Shown: piece by piece, positions 43,818 to 58,080 of the stretch
How positions within the stretch are numbered: the first letter of the stretch is position 1
Layout: each line of letters begins with the position of its first letter
NCBI RefSeq assembly: GCF_027943255.1
Contig: NC_072897.1
Coordinates: 16,678,044 to 16,742,043 of the forward strand
From: Anastrepha obliqua
Lineage: Eukaryota > Arthropoda > Insecta > Diptera > Tephritidae
Direction of reading: 5' to 3'
DNA length: 64,000 bases
Program-made: the position numbers and the translations under genes
Notes under the pieces: generated by a model
What the model saw: only the letters and a program-made list of their open reading frames with translations
Databases searched by the model: none
What the model was told of the DNA's origin: nothing

Positions 43818-45092
43818 GGTAATACGCAACTGATATTGAACGTTCAGCGCATTTGGCGTATGCAAAGAAAACAGAAGATTTCGTAGAAAAGATGAAGGGC
43901 TAAGGTTTTATGAGGGGTACGCGAGAAGAAGAAACAATAAAGAGAATAATACTACTAGCAGTTCGAGAATAAAGTGTGGCAACTGCGGTAAGACCGGGCA
44001 TATGGCACGCGATTTCAGTACACCACGCAGCCAACTGAAGACGAACCCAGGTAGAAGGAAGCGAAGCGCTAAGACTGACTCTGGCCACAGGTGCAACGAA
44101 CTCGGTTATCCGGTCAGATTTAGTAAACGGTAATGTGGATGTAAACGGAACCAGTGGATGACTACAAGTTTCAAACAGGTACAGGAGAGAGAACTACGCT
44201 TTCTGGAAAGGTAGTTTGTGAAGTCATTATTGGAGTAATTTAATTTAATCTAAATAATTTCAAGTTACCATTTATTTCAGATATAGGAGCTATAATTGGG
44301 AAATGTTGGACTTTAGAAGAAAGAGAAATGTCGGTCAGTCATAGTAAACCACAATGGACCACAACGGGAAAGAGAAGAATTCTAGGAAGCAGGAAGAAAA
44401 ATCTCCGATTTCATAAGAATTTAGTTGCAGGAAGTTAGAGGGCTAGATAGGACAAAAACTAAGAGATTCCTGGAGAAATACGGCTCGCTATTCAACGGTG
44501 ATTGTGGAATGTCTGGAAGGACTGTGATGGTGAAACACTGAATAGATATAGGAGATGAAAAGCCAATTCGTCAAGTTCCACGTCGAGACCACTAGCAAAG
44601 CACGAAGAAGCAAATAAGATAATCCAAGAAATGCAGCAAAGTTGAGTTAGTGAGCCATCAATAAGCCAGTGGAGCTCAGGGAGTGTGCTGGTTAGAAAGA
44701 AAGATGGAAGCACCCGATTTATGGGGATTATAGAAAGCTGAATGAAGTCACGAAAAAGGTCAGCGAATCATAATCACGAATAGATGACACTCTCGACATT
44801 TTATCTGGCGCGAAATGGTTTTCCACGCTTGATTTAAAAAGTAGTTACTGGCAGGTAGACAGCCTGCGGCATAGAAGGTGGGTTGGGGCAGTTTTCTGTG
44901 ATGCCTTTCGGATTATGTAATGTGCCAGCAACCTTTGAGCGTCTGATGAAGCTTGCGCTGAGGGGCTACACTGGAAAACGTGTTTGGTGTATCAGTATTA
45001 CATCATCGTCATGGGTAAAAATTTGAACTTTGAAGAAGTCCTTCAACGCATTGTCTCTACGCGATTGCGAGTGAATCTGAAGCAGTGCGGCT
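43818..45092 (+). pseudogene. Gypsy gag-pol fragment (unit 2)
   Basis: It carries the same CCHC and RT pieces as unit 1, shortened by ~25 bp near 43950. Confidence 0.78.
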
Positions 45093-45178
45093 GAATAAGG
45101 ACGTACCTAGCTCAATATACAAAGTATGGTGTTCGCTACACGTTACAATAGTACAGTATCATTCGGAGTATCTTTAGT

Positions 45179-46710
45179 ATGATCGGGGGTAGAACAAATC
45201 CCCAATCCGAAGCGGAACTGCATATGTCGATGGATAAGTGGCTATGGGGTATCTAGTCGCTAATAAAAGATAAAATCACAGTGCTCTCAAGGAACTATAT
45301 CAATACTCCTCTAACAACTGAGCAAATAGACTCCATCTAGAATCTCATCCTTGAAACAGAAGTGGCGGGGAAAGACCAGAATATAACACTCGCATTTTTG
45401 GGCGCGATCTACAAATCAGCATACATGGTTCTGCACTACGAGGATAGCGCTTCAAAGGACTGGCTAAAAGCGGCTCTTACTGACGCGACACCTTGGGAGG
45501 GTGCTTCACTGTGGGTCGCAGAGGAATCCAAAATACCTCCCTCACAGATAGCAGTGGGGTACTTTCCTGACCCCAGTCCTTAGAAACCAAAAAGATACTG
45601 GACTTCTTACAGGGGCAGAAAAAAGGCTTCAATGTTGACACATGGCGTACTCTTTTTAGAGTCGGAAGAGGCTCAAATGTAACACTGGTTCTAGCACCAG
45701 ACCTGAAATCAGCAGCCAGCTTGGGTAAGCTACCAATTCTGTTAAGTGACATTCAAGCTCATGACTGCGCCCCTCAATTCAGATCGATTAATGGATAAAA
45801 TGGAAGCTGTGGAGTTGAATGAAGAGGACGAATGTATCCAATCCAACCCTAACCCAGCAGTCAGTGAATGAAGTGCATCCAGGAAAATCTTCATCACGCT
45901 AAGACCGCATCGGCCGAACTTAGTACGAGGCTTGTCAGTTGAAACATCAACATAGAGCTTATTCAGGAGCCCTTGTTAAACAGAGACCACATTAATGGCC
46001 TCACAGTTCAAGCACAAAGGTAATTTATGACGTGGACGCAGTCAACCCAAGGGCTGAGCTTATTATAGACACCAATATTAAATATTTTGCCTTTACAGAA
46101 TTTCTTAATGGCGTCACGGCAACAGTACTAGTCGAAGCGGAAAGAAATATCACAGTTGGGGTAATAATAGGAAAGCCCTTACACTATATAACAAGGAACT
46201 GAGGAAGTCAAAAACGAACTTATGGCAAAAGTTCTATAAGGGACTAAACGATGGTATTATCACCACTGCTTTGGTCTCTCCTGGCTGAAAACCTAGTACA
46301 AACCCTTAATAATAAAGAGGACAAAACAATTGGATATGCAGATGACATTTCTGCAATAATTAAAGGCAACCACGGAAGGACCGCAAAGGACTGGCTGCAA
46401 GACGCCTTAAATACCACCTGAGAATGGTGTAAGAAAGAGGGACGATCAATAAACCCTTCCAACACCACTATTGTCCCCTTTACCAGGAAAAGGGTTGTAA
46501 ATATACCCACTCTGGAAATAAATGGAACGGAGGTAACTCTAAAAAGAGAGGTTAAATATCTAGGAATTATGCTGGATAAGAAAGCTCACCTGGGAGGCCC
46601 TCCTCAACTCAGTACAAAAAAGGGTAACAAAAACAGCATCGTCAACAAAACAGCTTTTGGAAAAATCCTGAGCCTTAGCCATATATAACCTTTTGGATCT
46701 GCACCCAAAT
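45179..46710 (+). pseudogene. LOA-like ORF1/EN/RT part (unit 2)
   Basis: It has the same domains as 38042-39573, including the 73-aa ORF1 stretch at 45362-45583 (Thr to Lys in SASKDWL). Confidence 0.82.
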
Positions 46711-48019
46711 GGGTAAAGAAAGCCAGTATAGCCTTATACTCCTGCAAATCTATGTTCGGTGAAAAATGGGGACTCAAGCCACAGGTCATGTTGTGGATGT
46801 ACAACGCAGTGCTTTTGCCAATTTTAACGTGCCTGGTTTGGTGGGAGGCTCTTCGGAAGGGCTATATATCACTAAACTGGGAAGGGTGCAAAAGACTGCA
46901 TGCATTGGCATCACCAGAGCATGTAAAACTTGCCCCAGTGCTGCCCTGAATGTCCTTATTTACTTCCTTCCTATCGACTTTTACGTTATTTCCACCGCAG
47001 CTCAAAGTGCAATCAGGTTAAAGAAGGTTGGCCTCTGGAGACAATCTCTCAAGAGACATGTTAGCATATTCGCGCAGTTAGCACCATATTTCTCCGAACT
47101 TCGAACAGATCTCTCTATCCGCAAACCAGAGTTTGAGGGTCGTGCTAGGGCAATCTTTCCAAATAAGCAGGATTGGATCGAGGAGAAAATCTACACTGAC
47201 GGTTCCAAGATGGAATCGGGAGTCGAAGCAGGGGTTTTTTCTAAATCAGCCAATTTATCTATCTCCTTTAAACTGCCGAAATGCCAGTGTTTTTCAACCA
47301 GAAGTGCGATCCTGCAGACATGCAAAATGCTTAGGGAACGAGGGAGATATTAACATTTTCTCCGATACTTAAGCAGCGATCAAGGCTCTGACGACGCTAT
47401 GGTGCAGAACGAAATTAGTAAACTCCTGTAAGGAAGAAATCAAATCTCGTGGGTGTGCAGGTTACATTTCTCTGATCTGGGTTCCACGACATATGAACGC
47501 AGAGGGAAATAAAATTGCTGAGGAGCTTGCCAGGAAGGGGACTGAATTGGCCTCAGAAACCTCCTACCCCGTCACCGGCATCCCCCTGACAGTTGTTAAA
47601 GGGGAACAGCACAAATTATTTCTCAGGAAAGCGCAGAAAAGATGGAGTTCCATTTTTTCATGTACTATTTCGAAAACCCTTTGGTTTCAGTACAATGTAC
47701 GAAGAACTCAGAAAGTTCTTTGGACTCCTTGCCATTCAATTTCCAAACTCATAGCTGTTATTATTTACCGGTTACTGGAATATCGGCACACACGCGGAAG
47801 AGCTAGGGTTACCATTTAATCCCCATTGCAAAAGCTGTAGGTATCTTTCAGAGAAGGAGCCTGTTGAGCACTGAGTGCTCCTTTCTTCCACAGCCTGGGA
47901 CAGTGCTCCAACCTAAATCCCATTAATCTTCTCCAGGCTTTAAGGTTAATCTTTATGTCAGTTAAATTCAGATACCATTCCGCTCTCGTGAAAGGTAGAA
48001 ATCGTAAACACATTACGCT
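46711..48019 (+). pseudogene. LOA-like RT thumb/RNase H (unit 3)
   Basis: It is as in unit 1 but the 4-bp deletion at ~47306 lengthens one frame to 195 codons by joining two RNase H frames. It is still disabled. Confidence 0.85.
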
Positions 48020-48346
48020 TATCGTGGGCCACGGTAGGTATAATTATACAACAGTTAAGCCTGGCTTGTCAAGGGCGGAAGTTGTTTCATCATATATACT
48101 GTAAGACTAAGTGTAACTATTTACGGAACATATTTTATATATTTTGATCCTATTTTTGTTAAATTTAGAAGGGAACATCCTTGAAGATTGATTGGAGATT
48201 CATCGACAACGATCGTATCACCTGGAATATACAGAGAGCGTGGTGTTAATAAGTGGTTTAATTTTGCAAAAAAAGTTTAATTATAAGGCTGAATATCGTT
48301 CAAATGCAAACAGCATTAAATTTATGAGAATCTGTTATATGACATA

Positions 48347-48868
48347 CTAGCTTTAACCCGCGGCCCCGCTCGCGCAGGAGTAGTTTTGAAGGATTTAGGA
48401 TATGTATATAAAAGAATTACAAACAATAATTTCATAGAAAATATATTTTTTTTATAACCATAATATTATAATACCCGGCATCCGTTGCTATGCGTCGTTG
48501 AATAAAATCAAAACAACCAATCAGAAAAATATCAAGCAAAATTATTTTAATTAATTTTCTACCTCAAACCGTTTTTGAACTTTACATTTGGGTCATAGTT
48601 GAACAGCTTATGCGGATTATGAACTCTAGAGTGTGCTGTAAATAGTGGGAAATAGGAAAAACTAAGATTTTTTAAATTAAATTTAAGCGAATATTCGATT
48701 ATTAGTGACGAATGAGAGTGGTGGTGCGGCCTGGGGGCTGTGGCATAAAACATGCCTATAACCTTCATTGGGTGAAAATATGAATGTATAAAACTTGTTA
48801 CGTCATTTGGTTTGTCGTTTCGTAGTGATGCGCGGACAACGTACAGACATTCACCTTTATAGTATAGA
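48347..48868 (-). mobile_element. Non-autonomous Helitron (unit 3)
   Basis: The TC and CTAG ends and A/T flanks are as in unit 1. Confidence 0.85.
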
Positions 48869-48989
48869 TTATACAGGGTGAACGATATGAAGTGTTACCT
48901 ATTCAAAATACCAAAATTTTTTTGTGTGAAATTAGTTTTTATTGATTTCAAAGACAAAATTGTTCAAAAATTATTACAATTTTAACATA

Positions 48990-49923
48990 CCTTCTACTCA
49001 AATATGAACGAGACGGTATCAATAAAACGGTCCGCGGATGACATAGGGCAAAAATAAATTTTTTGTTGTTTGATAGGACTGTTATAAGCGTACATGGCAA
49101 ATTTCAGCGTGATATGTCACATAGTTTGTTTTCTGTGCTACTGTAAACAAGTCAAGCTCGAGTGTGTTCTTCGAATTTAACGATGGAAATTCAAGTTGAA
49201 CAAAGAATTTGTTTGAAATTTTGTTATTCCAACAAAATTTCGGCTTCAGACGCCTTAAAAATGTTGCAGACGACCTATGGAGATTTTGCTCTATAGCGTG
49301 CACGTGTTTTCCAGTGGTACAAATCGTTCAAAGAGCGCCGTACATTGGTAGAAAACTTGCCTCATGAACGTCGTCCAGCAACATCAGTAAACGACGAAAA
49401 CATCGGAAAAGTAAAGGAAATTGTGCTTGAAAATCGCACAAATCGCAAAATCGGTTAACGCTGAATATTATTTAGACGTTTTAAAGCGTTTGCGCGAGAA
49501 CATTCGTCTTAAAAGGAAGGAATTGTGGGACAACAAGTCATGGCTCTTGCATCACGATAATGCACCAGCTCACACATCACGTCTTGTTCGCGATTATTTG
49601 AACAAAAATAATGTTAATGTCGTTCCGCAAGCACCGTATTCGCTTGATATGGCTCCATGTGACTTTTTCCTGTTTCCCAAGCTCAAGTTGCCGCTCCGTG
49701 GAAAACATTTTGAGACAATTGAAGTCATAAAAGAGAATTCGAAGAACACACTCGAGCTTGACTTGTTTACAGTAGAACAGAAAACAAACTATGTGACATA
49801 TCACGCCGAAATTTGCCATGTAAGCTTATAACAGTCCTACCAAAAAACGAAAAATTTATTTTTGCCATATGTCATCCGCGGACCGTTTTATTGATACCGT
49901 CTCGTTCATATTTGAGTAGAAGA
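48990..49923 (+). mobile_element. Mariner with long inverted repeats (unit 3)
   Basis: TA-flanked, with the same transposase breaks as unit 1. The left arm has GCGTACATGG in place of GCTTACATGG at ~49089. Confidence 0.88.
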
Positions 49924-50367
49924 TATATTCACTTCAGTTCGATATGACCACTTTTTGTCTTGATTATAGCCTTCAAACGGTCAAAAAATGAGTTGCATCC
50001 TTCGCTATGGCCATATTCGCAGTGCCAAACATCTAATATTGATGAAATGACTCGAGCTTGTAAAGGGTGATCACTTTAGAGGTATAGGATTTTCAATTCA
50101 AATAAAACAACGAAAGTTCAAATTCATTCGGCAATATTTAATATTTTTGTGTAGAGCCATTCATAACATTTACTTTTTATATAATAGATAATTCCTTTCA
50201 TATGTTGGCCGCAATTGCACCGTAATTCGGCTATCCGTAAACACCAATTTTGAATGACTCGCTGGAGGACTTCGGCCGGTATATCGTGAAGAAGAAGAAG
50301 TAATGTTGGTTTCCAATGCCTCGATCAAAGCTGGTTTATCTACAACGCATTTAGACTTTGCATACCC

Positions 50368-50931
50368 CTACAAATAAAAGTCCAAAGTTGTGATATCACA
50401 TGATCTAGGTGGCCAATCTACTGGTCCGAGACGAGAGGTAAATTGCTCACCGAAACAACCTCGCAATAAATTCATTGTTTCACGGGCTGCGTGGCAAGTA
50501 ACGCCGCCTTGTTGGAACCAAATATTGTGGAGATCACGGGCTTCACTTTCCGGCATCAAAAAGTCGTTTATCATTGCGCGATAGCGTTCGCCATTCACTG
50601 TTACATTAGCGCCAGACTCATCTCTGAAGAAGGTTGTTCTCAATGGATGTAATGGCTGTAATGGTTGTTCTTGAATGGCTTTGGGTTGCTCCCCAGCCCA
50701 AATGCGGCAATTTCGCTTACTGACGTAGCCATTAAGCCCGATAGTCGATTTTCGTAATACTTTTAATTCTTGAGGAGTAAGTCGCTTAAGGGTGCCGTTG
50801 CTGAAGCACTGCTGGTGGTTCCAGAAGCCGGTCGATGTAACTATGAAAGTCGGATAGCAACTATAGAGAGACGTTACGGGAGTGACCACAGGCAAGAAAT
50901 GTTCCAGATGGAACTGACGAATTGCTGCCAA
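50368..50931 (-). pseudogene. DDE_3-type transposase (unit 3)
   Basis: The protein is identical to unit 1, including the Asp-to-Gly change and terminal stop. The host element spans about 50061-50950. Confidence 0.8.
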
Positions 50932-50950
50932 ACGATATATGAGACTTTGC

Positions 50951-52223
50951 GGTAATACGCAACTGATATTGAACGTTCAGCGCATTTGGCGTATGCAAAG
51001 AAAACAGAAGATTTCGTAGAAAAGATGAAGGGCTAAGGTTTTATGAGGGGTACGCGAGAAGAAGAAACAATAAAGAGAATAATACGCGAGTCCTCTACTC
51101 AAATGCCATGACCCAGCAGTTCGAGAATAAAGTGTGGCAACTGCGGTAAGACCGGGCATATGGCACGCGATTTCAGTACACCACGCAGCCAACTGAAGAC
51201 GAACCCAGGTAGAAGGAAGTGAAGCGCTAAGACTGACTCTGGCCACAGATTTAGTAAACGGTAATGTGGATGTAAACGGAACCAGTGGATGACTACAAGT
51301 TTCAAACAGGTACAAGAGAGAGAACTACGCTTTCTGGAAAGGTAGTTTGTGAAGTCATTATTGGAGTAATTTAATTTAATCTAAATAATTTCAAGTTACC
51401 ATTTATTTCAGATATAGGAGCTATAATTGGGAAATGTTGGACTTTAGAAGAAAGAGAAATGTCGGTCAGTCATAGTAAACCACAATGGACCACAACGGGA
51501 AAGAGAAGAATTCTAGGAAGCAGGAAGAAAAATCTCCGATTTCATAAGAATTTAGTTGCAGGAAGTTAGAGGGCTAGATAGGACAAAAACTAAGAGATTC
51601 CTGGAGAAATACGGCTCGCTATTCAACGGTGATTGTGGAATGTCTGGAAGGACTGTGATGGTGAAACACTGAATAGATATAGGAGATGAAAAGCCAATTC
51701 GTCAAGTTCCACGTCGAGACCACTAGCAAAGCACGAAGAAGCAAATAAGATAATCCAAGAAATGCAGCAAAGTTGAGTTAGTGAGCCATCAATAAGCCAG
51801 TGGAGCTCAGGGGGTGTGCTGGTTAGAAAGAAAGATGGAAGCACCCGATTTATGGGGATTATAGAAAGCTGAATGAAGTCACGAAAAAGGTCAGCGAATC
51901 ATAATCACGAATAGATGACACTCTCGACATTTTATCTGGCGCGAAATGGTTTTCCACGCTTGATTTAAAAAGTAGTTACTGGGAGGTAGACAGCCTGCGG
52001 TATAGAAGGTGGGTTGGGGCAGTTTTCTGTGATGCCTTTCGGATTATGTAATGTGCCAGCAACCTTTGAGCGTCTGATGAAGCTTGCGCTGAGGGGCTAC
52101 ACTGGAAAACGTGTTTGGTGTATCAGTATTACATCATCGTCATGGGTAAAAATTTGAACTTTGAAGAAGTCCTTCAACGCATTGTCTCTACGCGATTGCG
52201 AGTGAATCTGAAGCAGTGCGGCT
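50951..52223 (+). pseudogene. Gypsy gag-pol fragment (unit 3)
   Basis: Same as unit 1, minus 28 bp at ~51248. Confidence 0.78.
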
Positions 52224-52309
52224 GAATAAGGACGTACCTAGCTCAATATACAAAGTATGGTGTTCGCTACACGTTACAATAGTACAGTATCATTCGGAGT
52301 ATCTTTAGT

Positions 52310-53841
52310 ATGATCGGGGGTAGAACAAATCCCCAATCCGAAGCGGAACTGCATATGTCGATGGATAAGTGGCTATGGGGTATCTAGTCGCTAATAAAAG
52401 ATAAAATCACAGTGCTCTCAAGGAACTATATCAATACTTCTCTAACAACTGAGCAAATAGACTCCATCTAGAATCTCATCCTTGAAACAGAAGTGGCGGG
52501 GAAAGACCAGAATATAACACTCGCATTTTTGGGCGCGATCTACAAATCAGCATACATGGTTCTGCACTACGAGGATAGCGCTTCAAAGGACTGGCTAAAA
52601 GCGGCTCTTACTGACGCGACACCTTGGGAGGGTGCTTCACTGTGGGTCGCAGAGGAATCCAAAATACCTCCCTCACAGATAGCAGTGGGGTACTTTCCTG
52701 ACCCCAGTCCTTAGAAACCAAAAAGATACTGGACTTCTTACAGGGGCAGAAAAAAGGCTTCAATGTTGACACATGGCGTACTCTTTTTAGAGTCGGAAGA
52801 GGCTCAAATGTAACACTGGTTCTAGCACCAGACCTGAAATCAGCAGCCAGCTTGGGTAAGCTACCAATTCTGTTAAGTGACATTCAAGCTCATGACTGCG
52901 CCCCTCAATTCAGATCGATTAATGGATAAAATGGAAGCTGTGGAGTTGAATGAAGAGGACGAATGTATCCAATCCAACCCTAACCCAGCAGTCAGTGAAT
53001 GAAGTGCATCCAGGAAAATCTTCATCACGCTAAGACCGCATCGGCCGAACTTAGTACGAGGCTTGTCAGTTGAAACATCAACATAGAGCTTATTCAGGAG
53101 CCCTTGTTAAACAGAGACCACATTAATGGCCTCACAGTTCAAGCACAAAGGTAATTTATGACGTGGACGCAGTCAACCCAAGGGCTGAGCTTATTATAGA
53201 CACCAATATTAAATATTTTGCCTTTACAGAATTTCTTAATGGCGTCACGGCAACAGTACTAGTCGAAGCGGAAAGAAATATCACAGTTGGGGTAATAATA
53301 GGAAAGCCCTTACACTATATAACAAGGAACTGAGGAAGTCAAAAACGAACTTATGGCAAAAGTTCTATAAGGGACTAAACGATGGTATTATCACCACTGC
53401 TTTGGTCTCTCCTGGCTGAAAACCTAGTACAAACCCTTAATAATAAAGAGGACAAAACAATTGGATATGCAGATGACATTTCTGCAATAATTAAAGGCAA
53501 CCACGGAAGGACCGCAAAGGACTGGCTGCAAGACGCCTTAAATACCACCTGAGAATGGTGTAAGAAAGAGGGACGATCAATAAACCCTTCCAACACCACT
53601 ATTGTCCCCTTTACCAGGAAAAGGGTTGTAAATATACCCACTCTGGAAATAAATGGAACGGAGGTAACTCTAAAAAGAGAGGTTAAATATCTAGGAATTA
53701 TGCTGGATAAGAAAGCTCACCTGGGAGGCCCTCCTCAACTCAGTACAAAAAAGGGTAACAAAAACAGCATCGTCAACAAAACAGCTTTTGGAAAAATCCT
53801 GAGCCTTAGCCATATATAACCTTTTGGATCTGCACCCAAAT
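52310..53841 (+). pseudogene. LOA-like ORF1/EN/RT part (unit 3)
   Basis: Same domain pieces and stops as 38042-39573. Confidence 0.82.
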
Positions 53842-55154
53842 GGGTAAAGAAAGCCAGTATAGCCTTATACTCCTGCAAATCTATGTTCGGTGAAAAATGG
53901 GGACTCAAGCCACAGGTCATGTTGTGGATGTACAACGCAGTGCTTTTGCCAATTTTAACGTGCCTGGTTTGGTGGGAGGCTCTTCGGAAGGGCTATATAT
54001 CACTAAACTGGGAAGGGTGCAAAAGACTGCATGCATTGGCATCACCAGAGCATGTAAAACTTGCCCCAGTGCTGCCCTGAATGTCCTTATTTACTTCCTT
54101 CCTATCGACTTTTACGTTATTTCCACCGCAGCTCAAAGTGCAATCAGGTTAAAGAAGGTTGGCCTCTGGAGACAATCTCTCAAGAGACATGTTAGCATAT
54201 TCGCGCAGTTAGCACCATATTTCTCCGAACTTCGAACAGATCTCTCTATCCGCAAACCAGAGTTTGAGGGTCGTGCTAGGGCAATCTTTCCAAATAAGCA
54301 GGATTGGATCGAGGAGAAAATCTACACTGACGGTTCCAAGATGGAATCGGGAGTCGAAGCAGGGGTTTTTTCTAAATCAGCCAATTTATCTATCTCCTTT
54401 AAACTGCCGAAATGCCAGTGTTTTTCAACCAGAAGTCTTTGCGATCCTGCAGACATGTAAAATGCTTAGGGAACGAGGGAGATATTAACATTTTCTCCGA
54501 TACTTAAGCAGCGATCAAGGCTCTGACGACGCTATGGTGCAGAACGAAATTAGTAAACTCCTGTAAGGAGGAGATCAAATCTCGTGGGTGTGCAGGTTAC
54601 ATTTCTCTGATCTGGGTTCCACGACATAGGAACGCAGAGGGAAATAAAATTGCTGAGGAGCTTGCCAGGAAGGGGACTGAATTGGCCTCAGAAACCTCCT
54701 ACCCCGTCATCGGCATCCCCCTGACAGTTGTTAAAGGGGAACAGCACAAATTATTTCTCAGGAAAGCGCAGAAAAGATGGAGCTCCATTTTTTCATGTAC
54801 TATTTCGAAAACCCTTTGGTTTCAGTACAATGTACGAAGAACTCAGAAAGTTCTTTGGACTCCTTGCCATTCAATTTCCAAACTCATAGCTGTTATTATT
54901 TACCGGTTACTGGATGATCGGCACACACGCGGAAGAGCTAGGGTTACCATTTAATCCCCATTGCAAAAGCTGTAGGTATCTTTCAGAGAAGGAGCCTGTT
55001 GAGCACTGAGTGCTCCTTTCTTCCACAGCCTGGGACAGTGCTCCAACCTAAATCCCATTAATCTTCTCCAGGCTTTAAGGTTAATCTTTATGTCAGTTAA
55101 ATTCAGATACCATTCCGCTCTCGTGAAAGGTAGAAATCGTAAACACATTACGCT
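53842..55154 (+). pseudogene. LOA-like RT thumb/RNase H (unit 4)
   Basis: It is as in unit 1, with an extra stop (CAA to TAA) near 54458 and loss of the ATG-like Met in RHMNAEG (ACATAGG). Confidence 0.85.
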
Positions 55155-55481
55155 TATCGTGGGCCACGGTAGGTATAATTATACAACAGTTAAGCCTGGC
55201 TTGTCAAGGGCGGAAGTTGTTTCAGCATATATACTGTAAGACTAAGTGTAACTATTTACGGAACATATTTTATATATTTTGATCCTATTTTTGTTAAATT
55301 TAGAAGGGAACATCCTTGAATATTGATTGGAGATTCATCGACAACGATCGTATCACCTGGAATATACAGAGAGCGTGTTGTTAATAAGTGGTTTAATTTT
55401 GCAAAAAAAGTTTAATTATAAGGCTGAATATCGTTGAAATGCAAACAGCATTAAATTTATGAGAATCTGTTATATGACATA

Positions 55482-56003
55482 CTAGCTTTAACCCGCGGCC
55501 CCGCTCGCGCAGGAGTAGTTTTGAAGGATTTAGGATATGTATATAAAAGAATTACAAACAATAATTTCATAGAAAATATATTTTTTTTATAACCATAATA
55601 TTATAATACCCGGCATCCGTTGCTATGCGTCGTTGAATAAAATCAAAACAACCAATCAGAAAAATATCAAGCAAAATTATTTTAATTAATTTTCTACCTC
55701 AAACCGTTTTTGAACTTTACATTTGGGTCATAGTTGAACAGCTTATGCGGATTATGAACTCTAGAGTGTGCTGTAAATAGTGGGAAATAGGAAAAACTAA
55801 GATTTTTTAAATTAAATTTAAGCGAATATTCGATTATTAGTGACGAATGAGAGTGGTGGTGCGGCCTGGGGGCTGTGGCATAAAACATGCCTATAACCTT
55901 CATTGGGTGAAAATATGAATGTATAAAACTTGTTACGTCATTTGGTTTGTCGTTTCGTAGTGATGCGCGGACATCGTACAGACATTCACCTTTATAGTAT
56001 AGA
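55482..56003 (-). mobile_element. Non-autonomous Helitron (unit 4)
   Basis: The TC and CTAG ends and A/T flanks are as in unit 1. Confidence 0.85.
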
Positions 56004-56124
56004 TTATACAGGGTGAACGATATGAAGTGTTACCTATTCAAAATACCAAAATTTTTTTGTGTGAAATTAGTTTTTATTGATTTCAAAGACAAAATTGTTC
56101 AAAAATTATTACAATTTTAACATA

Positions 56125-57058
56125 CCTTCTACTCAAATATGAACGAGACGGTATCAATAAAACGGTCCGCGGATGACATATGGCAAAAATAAATTTTTTG
56201 TTGTTTGGTAGGACTGTTATAAGCTTACATGGCAAATTTCAGCGTGATATGTCACATAGTTTGTTTTCTGTGCTACTGTAAACAAGTCAAGCTCGAGTGT
56301 GTTCTTCGAATTTAACGATGGAAATTCAAGTTGAACAAAGAATTTGTTTGAAATTTTGTTATTCCAACAAAATTTCGGCTTCAGACGCCTTAAAAATGTT
56401 GCAGACGACCTATGGAGATTTTGCTCTATAGCGTGCACGTGTTTTCCAGTGGTACAAATCGTTCAAAGAGCGCCGTACATTGGTAGAAAACTTGCCTCAT
56501 GAACGTCGTCCAGCAACATCAGTAAACGACGAAAACATCGGAAAAGTAAAGGAAATTGTGCTTGAAAATCGCACAAATCGCAAAATCGGTTAACGCTGAA
56601 TATTATTTAGACGTTTTAAAGCGTTTGCGCGAGAACCTTCGTCTTAAAAGGAAGGGATTGTGGGACAACAAGTCATGGCTCTTGCATCACGATAATGCAC
56701 CAGCTCACACATCACGTCTTGTTCGCGATTATTTGAACAAAAATAATGTTAATGTCGTTCCGCAAGCACCGTATTCGCTTGATATGGCTCCATGTGACTT
56801 TTTCCTGTTTCCCAAGCTCAAGTTGCCGCTCCGTGGAAAACATTTTGAGACAATTGAAGTCATAAAAGAGAATTCGAAGAACACACTCGAGCTTGACTTG
56901 TTTACAGTAGAACAGAAAACAAACTATGTGACATATCACGCCGAAATTTGCCATGTAAGCTTATAACAGTCCTACCAAAAAACGAAAAATTTATTTTTGC
57001 CATATGTCATCCGCGGACCGTTTTATTGATACCGTCTCGTTCATATTTGAGTAGAAGA
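56125..57058 (+). mobile_element. Mariner with long inverted repeats (unit 4)
   Basis: TA-flanked, with the same breaks. It has Leu and Gly variants (RENLRLKRKGLW) in the C-terminal part; the Glu-to-Gly change is shared with unit 5. Confidence 0.88.
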
Positions 57059-57497
57059 TATATTCACTTCAGTTCGATATGACCACTTTTTGCCTTGATT
57101 ATAGCCTTCAAACGGTCAAAAAATGAGTTGCATCCTTCGCTATGGCCATATTCGCAGTGCCAAACATCTAATATTGATGAAATGACTCGAGCTTGTAAAG
57201 GGTGATCACTTTAGAGGTATAGGATTTTCAATTCAAATAAAACAACGAAAGTTCAAATTCATTCGGCAATATTTAATATTTTTGTGTAGAGCCATTCATA
57301 ACATTTACTTTTTATAGATAATTCCTTTCATATGTTGGCCGCAATTGCACCGTAATTCGGCTATCCGTAAACACCAATTTTGAATGACTCGCTGGAGGAC
57401 TTCGGCCCATATATCGTGAAGAAGAAGAAGTAATGTTGGTTTCCAATGCCTCGATCAAAGCTGGTTTATCTACAACGCATTTAGACTTTGCATACCC

Positions 57498-58061
57498 CTA
57501 CAAATAAAAGTCCAAAGTTGTGATATCACATGATCTAGGTGGCCAATCTACTGGTCCGAGACGAGAGGTAAATTGCTCACCGAAACAACCTCGCAATAAA
57601 TTCATTGTTTCACGGGCTGCGTGGCAAGTAACGCCGCCTTGTTGGAACCAAATATTGTGGAGATCACGGGCTTCACTTTCCGGCATCAAAAAGTCGTTTA
57701 TCATTGCGCGATAGCGTTCGCCATTCACTGTTACATTAGCGCCAGACTCATCTCTGAAGAAGGTTGTTCTCAATGGATGTAATGGCTGTAATGGTTGTTC
57801 TTGAATGGCTTTGGGTTGCTCCCCAGCCCAAATGCGGCAATTTCGCTTACTGACGTAGCCATTAAGCCCGATAGTCGATTTTCGTAATACTTTTAATTCT
57901 TGAGGAGTAAGTCGCTTAAGGGTGCCGTTGCTGAAGCACTGCTGGTGGTTCCAGAAGCCGGTCGATGTAACTATGAAAGTCGGATAGCAACTATAGAGAG
58001 ACGTTACGGGAGTGACCACAGGCAAGAAATGTTCCAGATGGAACTGACGAATTGCTGCCAA
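57498..58061 (-). pseudogene. DDE_3-type transposase (unit 4)
   Basis: It is identical in protein to unit 1. The host element spans about 57196-58080. Confidence 0.8.
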
Positions 58062-58080
58062 ACGATATATGAGACTTTGC

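Larger units (their letters stand above)
39574..46710 (+). repeat. Tandem unit 2 (7137 bp)
   Basis: It has the same order as unit 1. Relative to unit 1 it lacks ~24-25 bp near 43950 (Gypsy part) and has a ~5-bp insertion near 43049 (TATATAATAGATAA). Confidence 0.95.
46711..53841 (+). repeat. Tandem unit 3 (7131 bp)
   Basis: Marks: a 4-bp loss at ~47306 (AGAAGTGCGATCC), loss of 28 bp at ~51248 in the Gypsy part shared with unit 4, and ATCGG for TGATCGG near 47779. Confidence 0.95.

Noticed and set aside
47816..48013. 65-aa minus-strand frame in every unit
   Set aside because: It is the antisense of the LOA zinc-tail region; codon pattern belongs to the plus strand.
50977..51315. 112-aa minus-strand frame, also at 58107-58445
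   Set aside because: It is antisense to the Gypsy gag fragment and arises from a unit-specific deletion.
52608..52883. 91-aa minus-strand frame in every unit
   Set aside because: Antisense of LOA ORF1, which is readable on the plus strand.
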